Source of the DNA: Thauera chlorobenzoica
GTDB taxonomy: Bacteria; Pseudomonadota; Gammaproteobacteria; Burkholderiales; Rhodocyclaceae
DNA length: 64,000 nt
Reading direction: 5' to 3'
NCBI RefSeq assembly: GCF_001922305.1
Contig: NZ_CP018839.1
Span: 1,736,001-1,800,000 of the forward strand
Part shown: in pieces, positions 1-10,238 of the stretch
How positions within the stretch are numbered: position 1 is the first letter of the stretch
Layout of the letters: every line of letters starts with the position of its first letter
Position numbers and translations under genes: made by a program
Notes under the pieces: generated by a model
Database searches by the model: none
Seen by the model: the letters and a program-made list of their open reading frames with translations, nothing else
Told to the model about the DNA's origin: nothing

Positions 1-237
1 GCACACGTGGCGCAGGCCATGGCGGGCGACTTCGGCGAGGATGTCGTCGAGGCTGCGGGTGCTGCCGCCGCTGAAGGCGTAGGCGGTGTCGCACCAGGTG
101 CAGCGCAGCGGGCAGCCGGTGAGGCGGACGAATACGGTGGGCAGCCCCACCCGGGTCGATTCGCCCTGGATCGAGGCGAAGATTTCGGTGATGCGCAGGC
201 GGCCGGCGGCGGCCGTCCCGGTCTCCATCGACGGCAT
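1..237 (-). CDS. queE: 7-carboxy-7-deazaguanine synthase QueE (N-terminal part, cut by window edge)
   Basis: Radical-SAM enzyme of queuosine/7-deazaguanine synthesis, converting 6-carboxytetrahydropterin to 7-carboxy-7-deazaguanine. The 79 visible residues carry the QueE N-terminus: [13 protein letters not shown] followed by the cysteine cluster in [14 protein letters not shown] that holds the 4Fe-4S cluster. The frame is open to base 1, so the C-terminal part lies outside the window. Start taken as the ATG at 237, four bases after the cpoB stop; a second in-frame ATG lies at 228. It is the last gene of the tol-pal operon, a common arrangement in beta- and gammaproteobacteria. Identity is firm; the start is uncertain by three codons. 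Confidence 0.9.
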   Translation of the reverse strand, partial: MPSMETGTAAAGRLRITEIFASIQGESTRVGLPTVFVRLTGCPLRCTWCDTAYAFSGGSTRSLDDILAEVARHGLRHVC

Positions 238-241
238 GCGG

Positions 242-955
242 TCAGCGGGCGCTCAGGCGCTGGCGCGCGACCTGGGCGGCGTTGCTCTGCGGATAGCGCT
301 CGACCAAGCCCTGCAGCGTGCGGCGCGCGGCGGCGGCATCGCCCATCGCCTGCTGGCTGTTGGCCAGCCCGAGCATGGCGTCGGGGGCGACGTTGTCCTG
401 CGGCCAGTTCTGCAGCACGGCATTGAAATGCTTGTTGGCGCTGGCGGTGTCGCGCCCTTGCAGGGCGGCGTTGCCGGCCCAGAAATGGGCCCCGGCGCTG
501 AAGCTGCCGTTCGGGTAGCGGGCGAGGAAGGTGTCGAAGGCGGTGAGCGCGTCCTGATGCTTGCCTTCCTTGAGCAGATTGAGGGCGGCCTCGTAGTCGG
601 CGGACTCCGCCGCCGGGTCGCCGCCCGCCCCCGCACGGGGGGCGCCGGTTTCGATCTGGCGCAGGCGCGCGTCCAGATCGACGTAGAAGTCCTTCTGCCG
701 CTGCTTGAGCGTTTCCACCTCGTTCGTCAGCAACTCGATCTGGCCGCGCAGGCGCGCCACCTCGGCGCGCAGCTGCTCGTTCTGCATCGCGAGTTCGAGC
801 TGGCCGCGGCCGGTGGTTTCGAGCTGGCCCTGGACGTCCTGGCGCAGCCGATGGATCTGGTTGCGGGCTTCCGTGTCGCCGCCGAACAGCTGGGCCTGGG
901 CCGGGCCGACGGCAGCGAAGGTGAGCAATGCCGCCAGCGGCAGAAGGCGCTTCAT
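242..955 (-). CDS. cpoB: Tol-Pal system protein CpoB (YbgF)
   Basis: Periplasmic Tol-Pal partner that in E. coli coordinates PBP1B activity with outer-membrane constriction. The 237-residue product starts with a Sec signal peptide ending near AQAQ (residue 21), continues with a trimerising coiled-coil of about 70 residues rich in E, Q, L and R, then a Pro/Gly/Ala linker, and ends with TPR-like repeats ([20 protein letters not shown], then [10 protein letters not shown] and MLGLANSQQ). The ATG at 955 is preferred over the longer frame from 1045 because it puts the signal peptide at the N-terminus and starts one base before the pal stop. Co-oriented with pal upstream and queE downstream. Confidence 0.92.
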   Translation of the reverse strand: MKRLLPLAALLTFAAVGPAQAQLFGGDTEARNQIHRLRQDVQGQLETTGRGQLELAMQNEQLRAEVARLRGQIELLTNEVETLKQRQKDFYVDLDARLRQIETGAPRAGAGGDPAAESADYEAALNLLKEGKHQDALTAFDTFLARYPNGSFSAGAHFWAGNAALQGRDTASANKHFNAVLQNWPQDNVAPDAMLGLANSQQAMGDAAAARRTLQGLVERYPQSNAAQVARQRLSAR

Positions 956-956
956 T

Positions 957-1469
957 TTAGAACTCGCCGGAGTAGAGCATTTCGCCGCGGCGGTTCTGGG
1001 CATAGCAGGCCTCGGTGCGGTCGTCGCAACGCGGCTTCTCTTCACCCAGGCTGACCGACTCGATCTGCGCTTCGCGCGCGCCCAGCAGCATCAGCGCCTG
1101 CTTGACGACGTCGGCGCGCTTCTGCCCCAGGGCGAGGTTGTACTCGCGGCTGCCGCGCTCGTCGGTGTTGCCCTGGACGAGCATCTTCATCTGCGGGTTC
1201 TGCACCAGGAAGCGGGCGTGGGCTTCGACCAACGGACGGGCTTCGGGCTTGATGACGAAGCTGTCGAAGTCGAAGAACACGTTGCGCTTGGACAGGATGT
1301 TGCTGGGGTCGGTGAGCGCGGCGATGCCGCTGCCCGCAGCGCCCGGGGCGGTCACGGTGGCGACGCCGGCGCCGCGGTCCTCGACCGAAGCTCCGGTGGT
1401 TTCGGGACCGGTGCTCGAGCAAGCGGCGAGGGCCAGGGCGAGCAGGGCGGGGAGGGCGAGTTTCTTCAT
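957..1469 (-). CDS. pal: Peptidoglycan-associated lipoprotein Pal
   Basis: Outer-membrane lipoprotein that anchors the outer membrane to peptidoglycan and binds TolB. The 170-residue protein has a lipoprotein signal peptide with lipobox L-A-A-C and lipidated Cys17, a flexible Gly/Ala/Val linker, and an OmpA-C domain from about residue 60 (VFFDFDSFVIKPEA) to the end, with the peptidoglycan-binding stretch GNTDERGSREYNLALGQKRA. Start at 1469 gives the standard MKKLALPALLALALAAC signal. It lies 65 bases after tolB and directly before cpoB. Confidence 0.95.
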   Translation of the reverse strand: MKKLALPALLALALAACSSTGPETTGASVEDRGAGVATVTAPGAAGSGIAALTDPSNILSKRNVFFDFDSFVIKPEARPLVEAHARFLVQNPQMKMLVQGNTDERGSREYNLALGQKRADVVKQALMLLGAREAQIESVSLGEEKPRCDDRTEACYAQNRRGEMLYSGEF

Positions 1470-1534
1470 GAGAGTGCTCCAGTACTTGTGTTGTGAAGAC
1501 AGCAGAGGGGTGCGGCGTTTGCGCCGCGTTGTCG

Positions 1535-2812
1535 TTACCGGATCTGCGGACCCCAGGCGGGTTCGCGGACGTCGGCGGCCTGCACCGTCAGTCGCTGGCG
1601 GATGCGCCCGTCGGTCGACACCGCCGACAGCACGCCCCGGCCACCGCTGTCGGTGGCGTAGAGGATCATGCGGCCGTTGGGGGCGAAGCTGGGCGATTCG
1701 TCGCGTGCCGAATCGGTGAGGATCGTGGTCTGCCGGCTGGCGAGGTCGAGCACGGCCACCTGGAAGCGGCCGGCGTTGCGGGTGATGAAGGCAAGCAGCT
1801 TGCCGTCGCCCGACAGGCGCGGCGAAACGTTGTAGTTGCCGTCGAAGCTCACCCGTTCGGCGCTGCCGCCGCTGGCGGGAATGCGGTAGATCTGCGGGCT
1901 GCCGCCGCGATCGGAGGTGAAGTAGATGTGGCCGTCGGCGCCCCAGAACGGCTCGGTGTCGATGCCCGAGGACTGGGCCAGGCGGCGCACGCCGGAGCCG
2001 TCGGCGCCGAGCGCGTAGAGCTGCGACTGGCCGTCCTTGGTCAGCACCACGGCGAGCTGGCTGCCGTCGGGCGACCACGCCGGGGCGGAGTTCGAGCCCT
2101 TGAAGTTGGCGACTACGCGGCGCTGGCCGGTGGCGAGCGTATGCACGTAGACGATCGGCTTCTTCTGCTCGAAGGACACATAGGCCAGGCGTGTGCCGTC
2201 CGGCGACCACGCCGGCGAGATGATCGGCTCGCGCGAGCGCAGCGCGGTGGCGGCGTTCATGCCGTCGGCGTCGGCGACCTGGAGCTCGAAGTTCGGCCCG
2301 GCCTTGATCACGTAGGCGACGCGGGTGGCGAAGTAGCCGGGCAGTCCGGTGAGCTTTTCGTAGACGAAGTCGGCGATGCGGTGGCCGATGAGGCGGTGCT
2401 GCGCCGGGCTCATCGGCAGCGCCATCGCCCCCAGCTCAAGCTGCTTCTGGGTGTCGAACAGGCGGAAGCGCGCTTCGTAGCGGCCATCGGCGAGCGGCGC
2501 CAGGGTGCCGGTCAGCACCGCGTCGGCGCCGCGTGCGCGCAGCCCGGCCAGATCGGGGCGCACCGCCTCGGGCAGCGGCAGCGGACCGAGATCGACGAGG
2601 CTGAACAGGCCGCTGCGCTCGAGGTCGGCGCGCACCACGTCGGTCACGCTCTGCGGCAGGCGGCCTTCGTTTTCGAAGATCGGGATCGCCACCGGGAAGC
2701 GCGCGGCGCCGGCGCCGGTGATCTCGATCGAGAGCTGGGCGTGGGCGGCGAGGGCGAGGCCGGCAAGCAGGGTGGCGATGAACAGGCGCAAGGCGGAAAG
2801 GGGATTGATCAT
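1535..2812 (-). CDS. tolB: Tol-Pal beta-propeller protein TolB
   Basis: Periplasmic TolB (425 residues) linking Pal to TolA. A signal peptide ends near ALAAHAQ (about residue 25). The N-terminal alpha/beta domain follows (IEITGAGAARFPVAIPIFE), and from about residue 200 come repeated WD40-like blades of the form SPAWSPDGTRLAYVSFE and APAWSPDGSQLAVVLTKDG. ATG at 2812 is preferred over the frame opening at 2845 because it places the signal peptide first. Fifth gene of the tol operon, 40 bases after tolA. Confidence 0.95.
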   Translation of the reverse strand: MINPLSALRLFIATLLAGLALAAHAQLSIEITGAGAARFPVAIPIFENEGRLPQSVTDVVRADLERSGLFSLVDLGPLPLPEAVRPDLAGLRARGADAVLTGTLAPLADGRYEARFRLFDTQKQLELGAMALPMSPAQHRLIGHRIADFVYEKLTGLPGYFATRVAYVIKAGPNFELQVADADGMNAATALRSREPIISPAWSPDGTRLAYVSFEQKKPIVYVHTLATGQRRVVANFKGSNSAPAWSPDGSQLAVVLTKDGQSQLYALGADGSGVRRLAQSSGIDTEPFWGADGHIYFTSDRGGSPQIYRIPASGGSAERVSFDGNYNVSPRLSGDGKLLAFITRNAGRFQVAVLDLASRQTTILTDSARDESPSFAPNGRMILYATDSGGRGVLSAVSTDGRIRQRLTVQAADVREPAWGPQIR

Positions 2813-2852
2813 GACAGTTCGGCTCCAGCCGCGGATTATAGACATGGCGGGC

Positions 2853-3755
2853 TCAATCGTCCGCCAGCGGGCGGAATTTCAGTTCCAGCGTGCGCTGGAA
2901 CAGGCTGCGGTTTTCGGGCAGCGGCAAGGGGCTCGAACGCCGGATCGCGCGCTCGATCGCATCGTCCAGCGCCGCCACCCCCGATGAGCGCTTGAGGCGC
3001 ACGTTGAGCACTTCGCCGCTGGGCAGCTGGTCGACCTCGAACACCGCTTCGGGGTTGCCGGCGAGGCCGGGCGGACGCAGCAGGTTGCCGCGCACCTTGC
3101 CGGCGATCGCCGCGCGGTAGCGGTCCACGTCGCCTGCGCTCCCCGCCGCGGCGGCGCGCGCGCCTTCCTGGCGCAGCAGGTTGTCGAGGCGCGCTTCCTC
3201 GGCGCGGCGGGTTTCCTGCGCCAGGCGCTGCGCCATGTAGTCGTCCTGGACCGGCTGCGGGGCGGGTTTCGGTTCGGGCTTCGGATGCGGCTTGGGTTCG
3301 GGTTTCGGCGCCGGTTTCGGCTCGGGCTTCGGCTTGGGTTCGGGCTTCGGTTTCGGTTCAGGCTTCGGCGCGGGTTTGGGGGGCTCGGGTTTTTTCTCCG
3401 GCGCCTTGGTCACGATCTCGGGCTTGGGGGCCGGCGCAGGCTTGGGCGGCTCCGGCTCCGGCTCCGGCTTGGGTTCGGGCTTCGGCTCCGGCTTGGGTTC
3501 CGGTTTCGGTTCGGGTTTCGGTTCCGGCTGGGGGGCTGGTTTCGGCTCGGGCGCCGGGGCCGGCGCGGCAGTGGGCGCCGGTGCGCCCGACAGCGAGACT
3601 TCCAGCGTCGCGGGCGGCGCGCTTTGCCAGCGCACGCCGAAGAACAGGAACAGCGCCAAGCCGAGGTGCACCGCCAGGGTCAGGCCGAGCGAGGCCCATT
3701 TGCCGGGCCTGTCGCGCCCGGCGGCGGGGCGGGGGAGTGCGCCGCGGACGTTCAT
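2853..3755 (-). CDS. tolA: Cell-envelope protein TolA
   Basis: Inner-membrane-anchored bridge of the Tol-Pal machine. The 300-residue product has a single N-terminal transmembrane helix (about residues 22-42, [20 protein letters not shown]), a long domain of tandem KPEP/KPAP repeats (about residues 70-170) that would span the periplasm as an extended rod, a charged stretch ([18 protein letters not shown]), and a TolA/TonB-like C-terminal domain ([18 protein letters not shown] onward). E. coli TolA uses an Ala/Lys helical rod instead; the proline-rich version is frequent in betaproteobacteria. Its start overlaps the tolR stop by four bases. Confidence 0.93.
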   Translation of the reverse strand: MNVRGALPRPAAGRDRPGKWASLGLTLAVHLGLALFLFFGVRWQSAPPATLEVSLSGAPAPTAAPAPAPEPKPAPQPEPKPEPKPEPKPEPKPEPKPEPEPEPPKPAPAPKPEIVTKAPEKKPEPPKPAPKPEPKPKPEPKPKPEPKPAPKPEPKPHPKPEPKPAPQPVQDDYMAQRLAQETRRAEEARLDNLLRQEGARAAAAGSAGDVDRYRAAIAGKVRGNLLRPPGLAGNPEAVFEVDQLPSGEVLNVRLKRSSGVAALDDAIERAIRRSSPLPLPENRSLFQRTLELKFRPLADD

Positions 3756-4165
3756 CGACCGCCGCCGCCGGACTTCGTCTGCAGGCTGATCTTGCGCACG
3801 CCGGCGAGGCGCGCGGCTTCGAGCACGTCGATCACCTTCTGGTAGTCGAGCTTGCTGTCGGCGGCGACGAGGAAGGTCTGCTCCGGGTTCTTTTGCAGCG
3901 CCTCGCCGAGCGCGCGCTGGAATTCGAGGTTGCTCACCGGGCGTGCGCTGGCGCTGGTGCTGGGGCGCAGGGCGAGCGTTCCGTCGGCCTTCACTTCGAT
4001 GACGATCGCCTCGGCCGGGGTGGCCGAGACCTGCCCGGCCGAAGGCACGTCGATGTTGCCGGTCTGGACCATCGGCGCGGTGACCATGAAGATCACCAGC
4101 AGCACCAGCATCACGTCGATGTAGGGCACGACGTTGATCTGGTTCATCAGGCGGCGCTGTCGCAT
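3752..4165 (-). CDS. tolR: Tol-Pal proton-channel subunit TolR
   Basis: ExbD/TolR family protein of 137 residues. It has a short basic cytoplasmic N-terminus, one transmembrane helix (about 15-35, [20 protein letters not shown]) containing the conserved proton-path aspartate D17, and a periplasmic ExbD-like domain ending with [10 protein letters not shown]. Works with TolQ to energise TolA. Overlaps tolA by four bases (ATGA), indicating translational coupling, and lies 22 bases after tolQ. Confidence 0.95.
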   Translation of the reverse strand: MRQRRLMNQINVVPYIDVMLVLLVIFMVTAPMVQTGNIDVPSAGQVSATPAEAIVIEVKADGTLALRPSTSASARPVSNLEFQRALGEALQKNPEQTFLVAADSKLDYQKVIDVLEAARLAGVRKISLQTKSGGGGR

Positions 4166-4187
4166 GGGGCTGTGCTCTCCGGTCCGT

Positions 4188-4856
4188 TCAGCGCAGGTTG
4201 CGCTGGAGGATGTTGGAGAACTCTTCCATGAAGCTCTCGAAGCGGATGCCGAGGCGGTCGATGTCGTGGGCGAAGCGGTTGTACGCCACCACTGCCGGAA
4301 TCGCCGCGAACAGGCCGATCGCGGTGGCGACCAGGGCCTCGGCGATGCCGGGGGCGACCTGGGCGAGGGTGGCGGAGCCGACGCTGGACAGGCCGCGGAA
4401 GGAGTTCATGATCCCCCACACGGTGCCGAGCAGGCCGATGTAGGGCGACACCGAGCCGACCGAGGCGAGAAAGGCGAGGTGGGCCTCGAGGTCGTCGATC
4501 TCGCGCTGGTAGGTAGCGCGCATCGCGCGGCGCGCGCCGTCGAGGGTGGCGCCGTGGTCGTGGCCCTTGGTGCGCAGCTTGGTGAATTCGCGGTAGCCGG
4601 CCTCGAAGATGCGTTCCATGCCCTCGGCCTGGTGGCGGCCGGCGGATTCGGCCAGGGTGTTGAGGTCGCCGCCGCTCCAGAAGTCGCGCTCGAAGCCGTC
4701 GGTGTCGCTGCGCGCCTGGCGGATCTGGAACGACTTGCGGAAGATCCAGTACCACGACACCAGGGACAGGCCGGCGAGCAGCGCCATGACGAGCTGGACG
4801 AGGACGCTCGCCTGGCTGATCAGGCTGAGGATGGAAAGATCGTGGGTGACGGTCAT
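4188..4856 (-). CDS. tolQ: Tol-Pal proton-channel subunit TolQ
   Basis: MotA/TolQ/ExbB family inner-membrane protein, 222 residues, the family's usual size. Three hydrophobic segments are visible: around 15-38 (VLVQLVMALLAGLSLVSWYW), around 135-155 (YIGLLGTVWGIMNSF, the family signature) and around 170-195 (ALVATAIGLFAAIPAVVAYN). Start ATG at 4856 overlaps the ybgC stop (ATGA). Confidence 0.95.
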   Translation of the reverse strand: MTVTHDLSILSLISQASVLVQLVMALLAGLSLVSWYWIFRKSFQIRQARSDTDGFERDFWSGGDLNTLAESAGRHQAEGMERIFEAGYREFTKLRTKGHDHGATLDGARRAMRATYQREIDDLEAHLAFLASVGSVSPYIGLLGTVWGIMNSFRGLSSVGSATLAQVAPGIAEALVATAIGLFAAIPAVVAYNRFAHDIDRLGIRFESFMEEFSNILQRNLR

Positions 4857-5311
4857 GCTGGGCTTTGGAGAAGGGCGTGGAGGGACGGGGGAATCGCCGC
4901 CGGGCGCTGGCGGCGCAGATCGACACAGGCGACAAGGACTCGTGCGGAGAACAAAAGTTCGGCGCCGCGGCGTACCTGCTGGTCGAACTGCAGGCTGGCG
5001 CGGCGCAGGGTGGCGATGCGGCTGACGACTTCGAGGGCGTCGTCGAGCCGCGCCGAAGCCAGGTAGTCGGCATGCAACGAACGCACCACGAAGGCGATGC
5101 CCTCGGCGGCGAGCAGCGCCTGCTGGCCGACGCCGAGCGCGCGCAGCCATTCGGTGCGCGCACGTTCGCAGAACTTCAGGTAGTTGGCGTAGTACACGAC
5201 GCCGCCGGCATCGGTGTCCTCGTAATAGACGCGGACCGGCAGGACGAAGTGCGGCGCGGCGGCGGACGGGGTGCTGGCGTCGGCCGCGGCGCGAGGGATT
5301 CTCGGGTGCAT
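4853..5311 (-). CDS. ybgC: Tol-Pal-associated acyl-CoA thioesterase YbgC
   Basis: Hot-dog-fold acyl-CoA thioesterase that opens the tol-pal operon. Of its 152 residues the first 25 form a low-complexity Ala/Pro extension; the conserved catalytic region is VYYEDTDAGGVVYYANYLKF with the active-site aspartate in EDTD, followed by the FCERARTEWLRALG helix. The start codon is uncertain: ATG 5311 is the longest reasonable choice, and a shorter protein beginning closer to HFVLPVRVYYEDTD would also satisfy the family. Confidence 0.9.
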   Translation of the reverse strand: MHPRIPRAAADASTPSAAAPHFVLPVRVYYEDTDAGGVVYYANYLKFCERARTEWLRALGVGQQALLAAEGIAFVVRSLHADYLASARLDDALEVVSRIATLRRASLQFDQQVRRGAELLFSARVLVACVDLRRQRPAAIPPSLHALLQSPA

Positions 5312-5552
5312 CGCAGCATTCTAGCCGAGCGCGCGCGGCCGGTGCATGAGCTGTTGCAAATCTTGATGATTCTGTTTGTGCAAAGCTTAATCCTTGTTGT
5401 AAAAGCATTTTTGCTGAAACATGGTTTTCCGCGCGGCGCCTGCCCGGGCGTCCGGGGGGGCGCGCCGCCCTGTTCCTCCCGGTGCCGTATCGCGCATACT
5501 TGCAGGTTTACGTCGTCACACGGCGCCGGCACCCGGCCGGCGAGGAATCGTC

Positions 5553-6089
5553 ATGGAACAATATCGCGGCACCACCATCCTGTCGGTCCGGCGCGGCAAG
5601 CGCGTCGCGCTCGGCGGGGACGGCCAGGTCACCCTGGGCAACATCGTCATCAAGGCCTCGGCGCGCAAGGTGCGCACCCTGTACAACGGCCAGATCCTCG
5701 CCGGCTTCGCCGGCGGCACGGCGGACGCCTTCACCCTCTTCGAGCGCTTCGAGGCCAAGCTCGACAAGCACCAGGGCAACCTGCTGCGCAGCGCAGTGGA
5801 GCTGGCCAAGGACTGGCGCACCGACCGCATGCTGCGCCGCCTCGAAGCCATGCTCGCGGTCGCCGACCGCGAGCACTCGCTGGTGATCACCGGCAACGGC
5901 GACGTGCTCGAGCCCGAGCAAGGCATCGTTGCCATCGGCAGCGGCGGCGCCTACGCCCAGGCCGCGGCGCGCGCGCTGCTCGAGAACACCGAGCTCGAGC
6001 CCGGGGAAATCGTCTCCAAGGCGCTCGGCATCGCCGCCGACCTGTGCATCTACACCAACCACCACCACACCATCGAAGTGCTGGACTGA
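5553..6089 (+). CDS. hslV: ATP-dependent protease peptidase subunit HslV (ClpQ)
   Basis: Proteolytic subunit of the HslVU complex, a proteasome-like threonine protease in the cytoplasm. The 178-residue product begins MEQYRG followed by TTILSVRRG, so the nucleophile is expected to be Thr7 after removal of a six-residue propeptide; many HslV proteins have only an initiator Met there. [10 protein letters not shown] and the C-terminal [19 protein letters not shown] are family motifs. Start ATG 5553 is the only one leaving the catalytic threonine near the N-terminus. hslU follows after 10 bases. Confidence 0.96.
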   Translation: MEQYRGTTILSVRRGKRVALGGDGQVTLGNIVIKASARKVRTLYNGQILAGFAGGTADAFTLFERFEAKLDKHQGNLLRSAVELAKDWRTDRMLRRLEAMLAVADREHSLVITGNGDVLEPEQGIVAIGSGGAYAQAAARALLENTELEPGEIVSKALGIAADLCIYTNHHHTIEVLD

Positions 6090-6099
6090 GGGCGCCCCC

Positions 6100-7437
<1,338 letters not shown>

Positions 7438-7526
7438 GCCGCGCGCGTTTCCGATTGCCGGGTCGGCCTGCGTGGCCGCCCCGGCTGCGTTTCCGCCCCG
7501 GAGCGGCCCCTGCCGAGCGCGACCCC

Positions 7527-8402
7527 ATGCTGCTGCGAATCGTCTCCATCCTGTTCCCGCTGTTCGCGATCACCGCGCTCGGCTACTTCGTCGGTCGGCG
7601 CATGAAACCCGACCTGGCGCACGCCAACCAGCTCAACATGGACGTCTTCGTCCCCGCGCTGATCTTCGCTGCGCTTGCCGGCAAGACCTTCGAGCTTGGC
7701 GCCTACCTGCCGCTGATCGCCGCCACCGCGCTGGTGGTGGCGGGCTCGGGGGTGGCGGCGTGGGGGCTTGCGCGCGCCACCGGGATCGCGCCCAAGACGC
7801 TGGTGCCGCCGATCATGTTCAACAACTGCGGCAACCTCGGCCTGCCGCTCGCGGTGCTCGCCTTCGGCGACGCCGCGCTGGCGCCGATGGTGGTGATTTT
7901 CATGGTCTCCAACCTGGCGCATTTTTCCTTCGGCGCCTGGCTGCTCGACCACCGTGCGCGCCTGCACACGGTGTGGCGCGTGCCCTCGGTGTTCGCCACC
8001 TTCCTCGGGGTGGCGGTCAGCCTCAGCGGCTTCGAAGTGTGGCCGCCGCTGCTGATGGCGATCCGCATGCTGGGCGAGATCTCGATTCCGCTGATGCTGC
8101 TCGGCCTCGGCGTGCGCCTGGCCGACTCGCGCATCGGCGAAATCGGCATCGGCGTGCTCGGCGCGCTCGCCCGCCCGCTGATCGGGATGGCGCTGGCCTG
8201 GCTGGTGCTGCAGCTCATTGAGCTGCCCGCGCGCGAGCAGGCGATGCTGCTGGTGTTCGGCGCGCTGCCGCCGGCGGTGCTCAACTTCATGTTCGCCGAA
8301 CGCTACCGCCAGGAGCCGGCCAAGGTCGCCTCGATGGTGTTGATCGGCAACCTCGCCGCGATCGCCTTCCTGCCCCTGGCGCTGGCCCTGGTGCTGGACT
8401 GA
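7527..8402 (+). CDS. AEC-family (auxin efflux carrier-like) permease
   Basis: Integral membrane transporter of about 291 residues with roughly ten hydrophobic segments in the two-times-five-helix layout of the AEC/bile-acid transporter superfamily. The FNNCGNLGLPLAVLAFGD stretch and the closing ALPPAVLNFMFAERY match the family (related proteins such as MdcF are malonate carriers). Start ATG 7527 removes an Arg/Pro-rich, non-membrane stretch present in the longer frame. Substrate cannot be read from sequence. It follows hslU by 90 bases and is convergent with the next gene. Confidence 0.82.
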   Translation: MLLRIVSILFPLFAITALGYFVGRRMKPDLAHANQLNMDVFVPALIFAALAGKTFELGAYLPLIAATALVVAGSGVAAWGLARATGIAPKTLVPPIMFNNCGNLGLPLAVLAFGDAALAPMVVIFMVSNLAHFSFGAWLLDHRARLHTVWRVPSVFATFLGVAVSLSGFEVWPPLLMAIRMLGEISIPLMLLGLGVRLADSRIGEIGIGVLGALARPLIGMALAWLVLQLIELPAREQAMLLVFGALPPAVLNFMFAERYRQEPAKVASMVLIGNLAAIAFLPLALALVLD

Positions 8403-8418
8403 GCGACGCGGGCCGCGT

Positions 8419-8973
8419 TCAGCCCGGCGCGGCGGTGTCGTGCAGCGCCTGCAGCACCACCGCGCGCTCGATCGCATCGAGCGCCGCGGCCAGCTCCGCG
8501 GGGCTTTGCGCCGGCCGTGCCGGGTCCTGCAGGTGGCGCATCAGCTGCGGGGCGATGACGTGGCCGCGGCGCGCCGCCTGGCGCAGCCATTCGATGCCCG
8601 CGGCCTCGTCGGCGGCGATGCCGGTGCCGGCCAGGGTGCACCGCCCCAGCCAGTACAGCGCCTCGGCGTCGAGCTGGCGCGCGGCCTTCTCCAGCCACGC
8701 CAGCGCCGCCGTCACCCAGCCGTGTTCCAGCAGCAGCAGCGCCAGTTCGCACTGCGCCGCCGGCGCGCCGCGGTCGGCGTCGAGGATCATGCCGCGCGCT
8801 TCTGCTTCCAGGGGCAGCGGCGAGCGCGCCAGCACTTCGTCGAGCCGCACCCGGGTGGCTTCGCCGGCCGCGCCGTCCACCGCGCGCAGCGCGCCGCCCG
8901 CCAGCCGCCGCCATAGCGTGCGCTTGCTCAGGCCGGTGAGGGCGGCGGCGGTGTCGAGGCGGATGGCGTCCAT
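8419..8973 (-). CDS. Sel1-repeat-like protein with N-terminal HTH-like segment
   Basis: A 184-residue protein beginning with a segment that reads like a DNA-binding helix-turn-helix (DTAAALTGLSKRTLWRRLAGG), followed by Sel1/TPR-like helical repeats (AQCELALLLLEHGWVTAALAWLEKAARQLDAEALYWLGRC; then GIEWLRQAARRGHVIAP). No signal peptide or membrane helix. The ATG at 8973 is chosen because the upstream extension is low-complexity. Possibly a regulator or protein-interaction scaffold; function unknown. It lies just upstream of, and divergent from, the pilin gene; whether the two are linked is not known. Confidence 0.7.
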   Translation of the reverse strand: MDAIRLDTAAALTGLSKRTLWRRLAGGALRAVDGAAGEATRVRLDEVLARSPLPLEAEARGMILDADRGAPAAQCELALLLLEHGWVTAALAWLEKAARQLDAEALYWLGRCTLAGTGIAADEAAGIEWLRQAARRGHVIAPQLMRHLQDPARPAQSPAELAAALDAIERAVVLQALHDTAAPG

Positions 8974-9097
8974 GGCGGGGCGAGGCGGGGCGGGGGGACA
9001 CAGTTTAGCGCGGCGCTGGCGCGCCCGCGCGGGGCGCTTGGCACGGGCGGGTGTGCCAGCCGCGCCGAAAACCGCCTCCGGCGGACGGTGGCGGGGG

Positions 9098-9113
9098 TGG
9101 CGCGGGGCTTGCT
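9098..9113 (+). promoter_or_regulatory. Sigma-54 (-24/-12) promoter for the pilin gene
   Basis: TGGCGCGGGGCTTGCT has the invariant GG (9099-9100) and GC (9111-9112) separated by exactly ten bases, matching TGGCAC-N5-TTGCW with one mismatch. Predicted transcription start is near 9124, giving a leader of about 70 bases before the pilin ATG. In Pseudomonas and relatives pilA is transcribed by RpoN under PilSR, so position and type of promoter agree with the gene. Confidence 0.8.
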
Positions 9114-9193
9114 TTGGATAGGTCGAGGCGCAGGCCGCATCGCGGCCGGCGGCAGCAGTCTCACTGGGCACAACCCCTTCAAGGAGAAGGAAG

Positions 9194-9616
9194 ATGAAGA
9201 AAATGCAACAGGGCTTCACCCTGATCGAACTGATGATCGTGGTGGCGATCATCGGGATTCTGGCGGCCGTGGCGCTGCCGGCGTATACCGATTACACGGT
9301 AAGAGCAAGAGTGTCGGAGGGGTTGGTAGTTTCGAGCGCTGCAAAAACAACGGTTTCTGAAAATCTTACTAATGGTGTCGCCGCTGCTAATTCGTGTAAC
9401 GGCGTTACCGTTGGTCTTGTCGGAAAGACTACGATTAGTTGTTCTTCTGGCGTAATTACTGCTTCTGTTGCCGCGGATTCTAGTACAACTGTTGCTCTTA
9501 CTCTCAGGCCAACATTGGTTACGACTGGTGCTGGTGGCGTCACATGGGCATGTACAACTGCTGACACAAACTTTAAATACGTTCCGGCAGAATGCCGTAC
9601 AGCTACCCCGACGTAA
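9194..9616 (+). CDS. pilA: Type IV major pilin (PilA-like)
   Basis: Prepilin of 140 residues. [26 protein letters not shown] is a class IVa prepilin: seven-residue leader cleaved after Gly7 by PilD, mature N-terminal Phe8 that is methylated, Glu at mature position 5, and a hydrophobic helix. The globular part carries two cysteine pairs, one in the middle (NSC...ISC) and one near the end (WAC...AEC), the latter forming the usual D-loop disulfide. A strong ribosome site (AAGGAGAAGGAAG) precedes the ATG. From about base 9300 the sequence becomes visibly AT-richer than all neighbours, as if the globular domain had a different origin. Confidence 0.93.
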   Translation: MKKMQQGFTLIELMIVVAIIGILAAVALPAYTDYTVRARVSEGLVVSSAAKTTVSENLTNGVAAANSCNGVTVGLVGKTTISCSSGVITASVAADSSTTVALTLRPTLVTTGAGGVTWACTTADTNFKYVPAECRTATPT

Positions 9617-9691
9617 AAATTGGTGGGAAGCAGGGGGTAGACCGGGAAATAGCGGACGGGCCCCAATTTCCCTAGCTTAGGCTCATACCGA

Positions 9692-9723
9692 AGCCCGCCG
9701 AGGTTCCGCCCCGGCGGGCTTTT
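9692..9723 (+). terminator. Rho-independent terminator after the pilin gene
   Basis: Inverted repeat AGCCCGCCG ... CGGCGGGCT followed by TTTTG. It stands between the end of the pilin gene and the end of the convergent minus-strand gene at 9733, so it probably serves mainly the pilin transcript. Confidence 0.75.
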
Positions 9724-9732
9724 GTTCGTGCT

Positions 9733-10047
9733 TCAGCCGACCACGCGCAGCACTTCCCAGCGCGGCGAGCCGGAGACGACGAAGGGTTCGAGGTCCTGGC
9801 TCCACTGCTTGTGGGCCTCGAGGGTGGCGAGCTTGTCCCAGGCGGCATTGAGCTCGGCGAGGTCGCGGATCAGGATCTCGGCCTGTACCGTGGCTTCGCG
9901 CGTGCCCACCGAGCCGCCGAGGATGCGGACGTTTTCCGCCTTCCAGCCGATCTCGCTGCCGATTTCCCTCATCCAGCGTTGCAAGGCGTCGACCACCTGC
10001 GCCTTGTAGCCGAAACGCGCGTCGATGCTCCAGCGTGCGACCATCAT
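9733..10047 (-). CDS. Small conserved-looking protein of unknown function
   Basis: A 104-residue soluble protein, MMVARWSIDARFGYKAQVVD at the start and SPRWEVLRVVG at the end. The pattern of a beta strand, amphipathic helix (VVDALQRWMREIGSEIG), strand and second helix (NAAWDKLATLEAHKQWSQDL) suggests a dimeric alpha/beta-barrel fold of the kind seen in monooxygenase-like or NIPSNAP-like proteins, but this is inference from secondary-structure feel only. Start ATG 10047 has an AGAGAGGAG ribosome site seven bases upstream. I do not recognise a family. It is convergent with the pilin gene and shares its terminator region. Confidence 0.65.
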   Translation of the reverse strand: MMVARWSIDARFGYKAQVVDALQRWMREIGSEIGWKAENVRILGGSVGTREATVQAEILIRDLAELNAAWDKLATLEAHKQWSQDLEPFVVSGSPRWEVLRVVG

Positions 10048-10238
10048 GATGGTTCTCCTCTCTCTCTGTGGGGCGGGGGCGGCCCGCGTCGTCGATGCCC
10101 CCTCGTCGAGGTCTGGTCCCCGATCTCCCCCTGGCAACATCCACCTCGGCGGCCGGGCTTTTACTATAGTTCACCGCCCCTCGGGCGCTACGCGGCGCCT
10201 GGGAAACAGGGGCCGGCGGAGGGCGCAGGCGGACGCGT

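Noticed and set aside
1493..2995. Long plus-strand ORF (500 codons) opposite tolB
   Set aside because: A high-GC antisense shadow; tolB on the other strand is unambiguous.
2853..3755. Tandem repeats in tolA as a CRISPR or DNA repeat array
   Set aside because: The repeats are codon-level KPEP units with varied third bases and no spacers; they encode the TolA rod.
3285..3845. Glycine-rich plus-strand ORFs opposite tolA
   Set aside because: They are the antisense of the KPEP repeat codons of tolA; no ribosome site or family, and the minus-strand tol operon is certain.
5312..5552. Heat-shock (sigma-32) promoter before hslV
   Set aside because: The region is AT-rich but I could not align a convincing CTTGAAA and CCCATNT pair.
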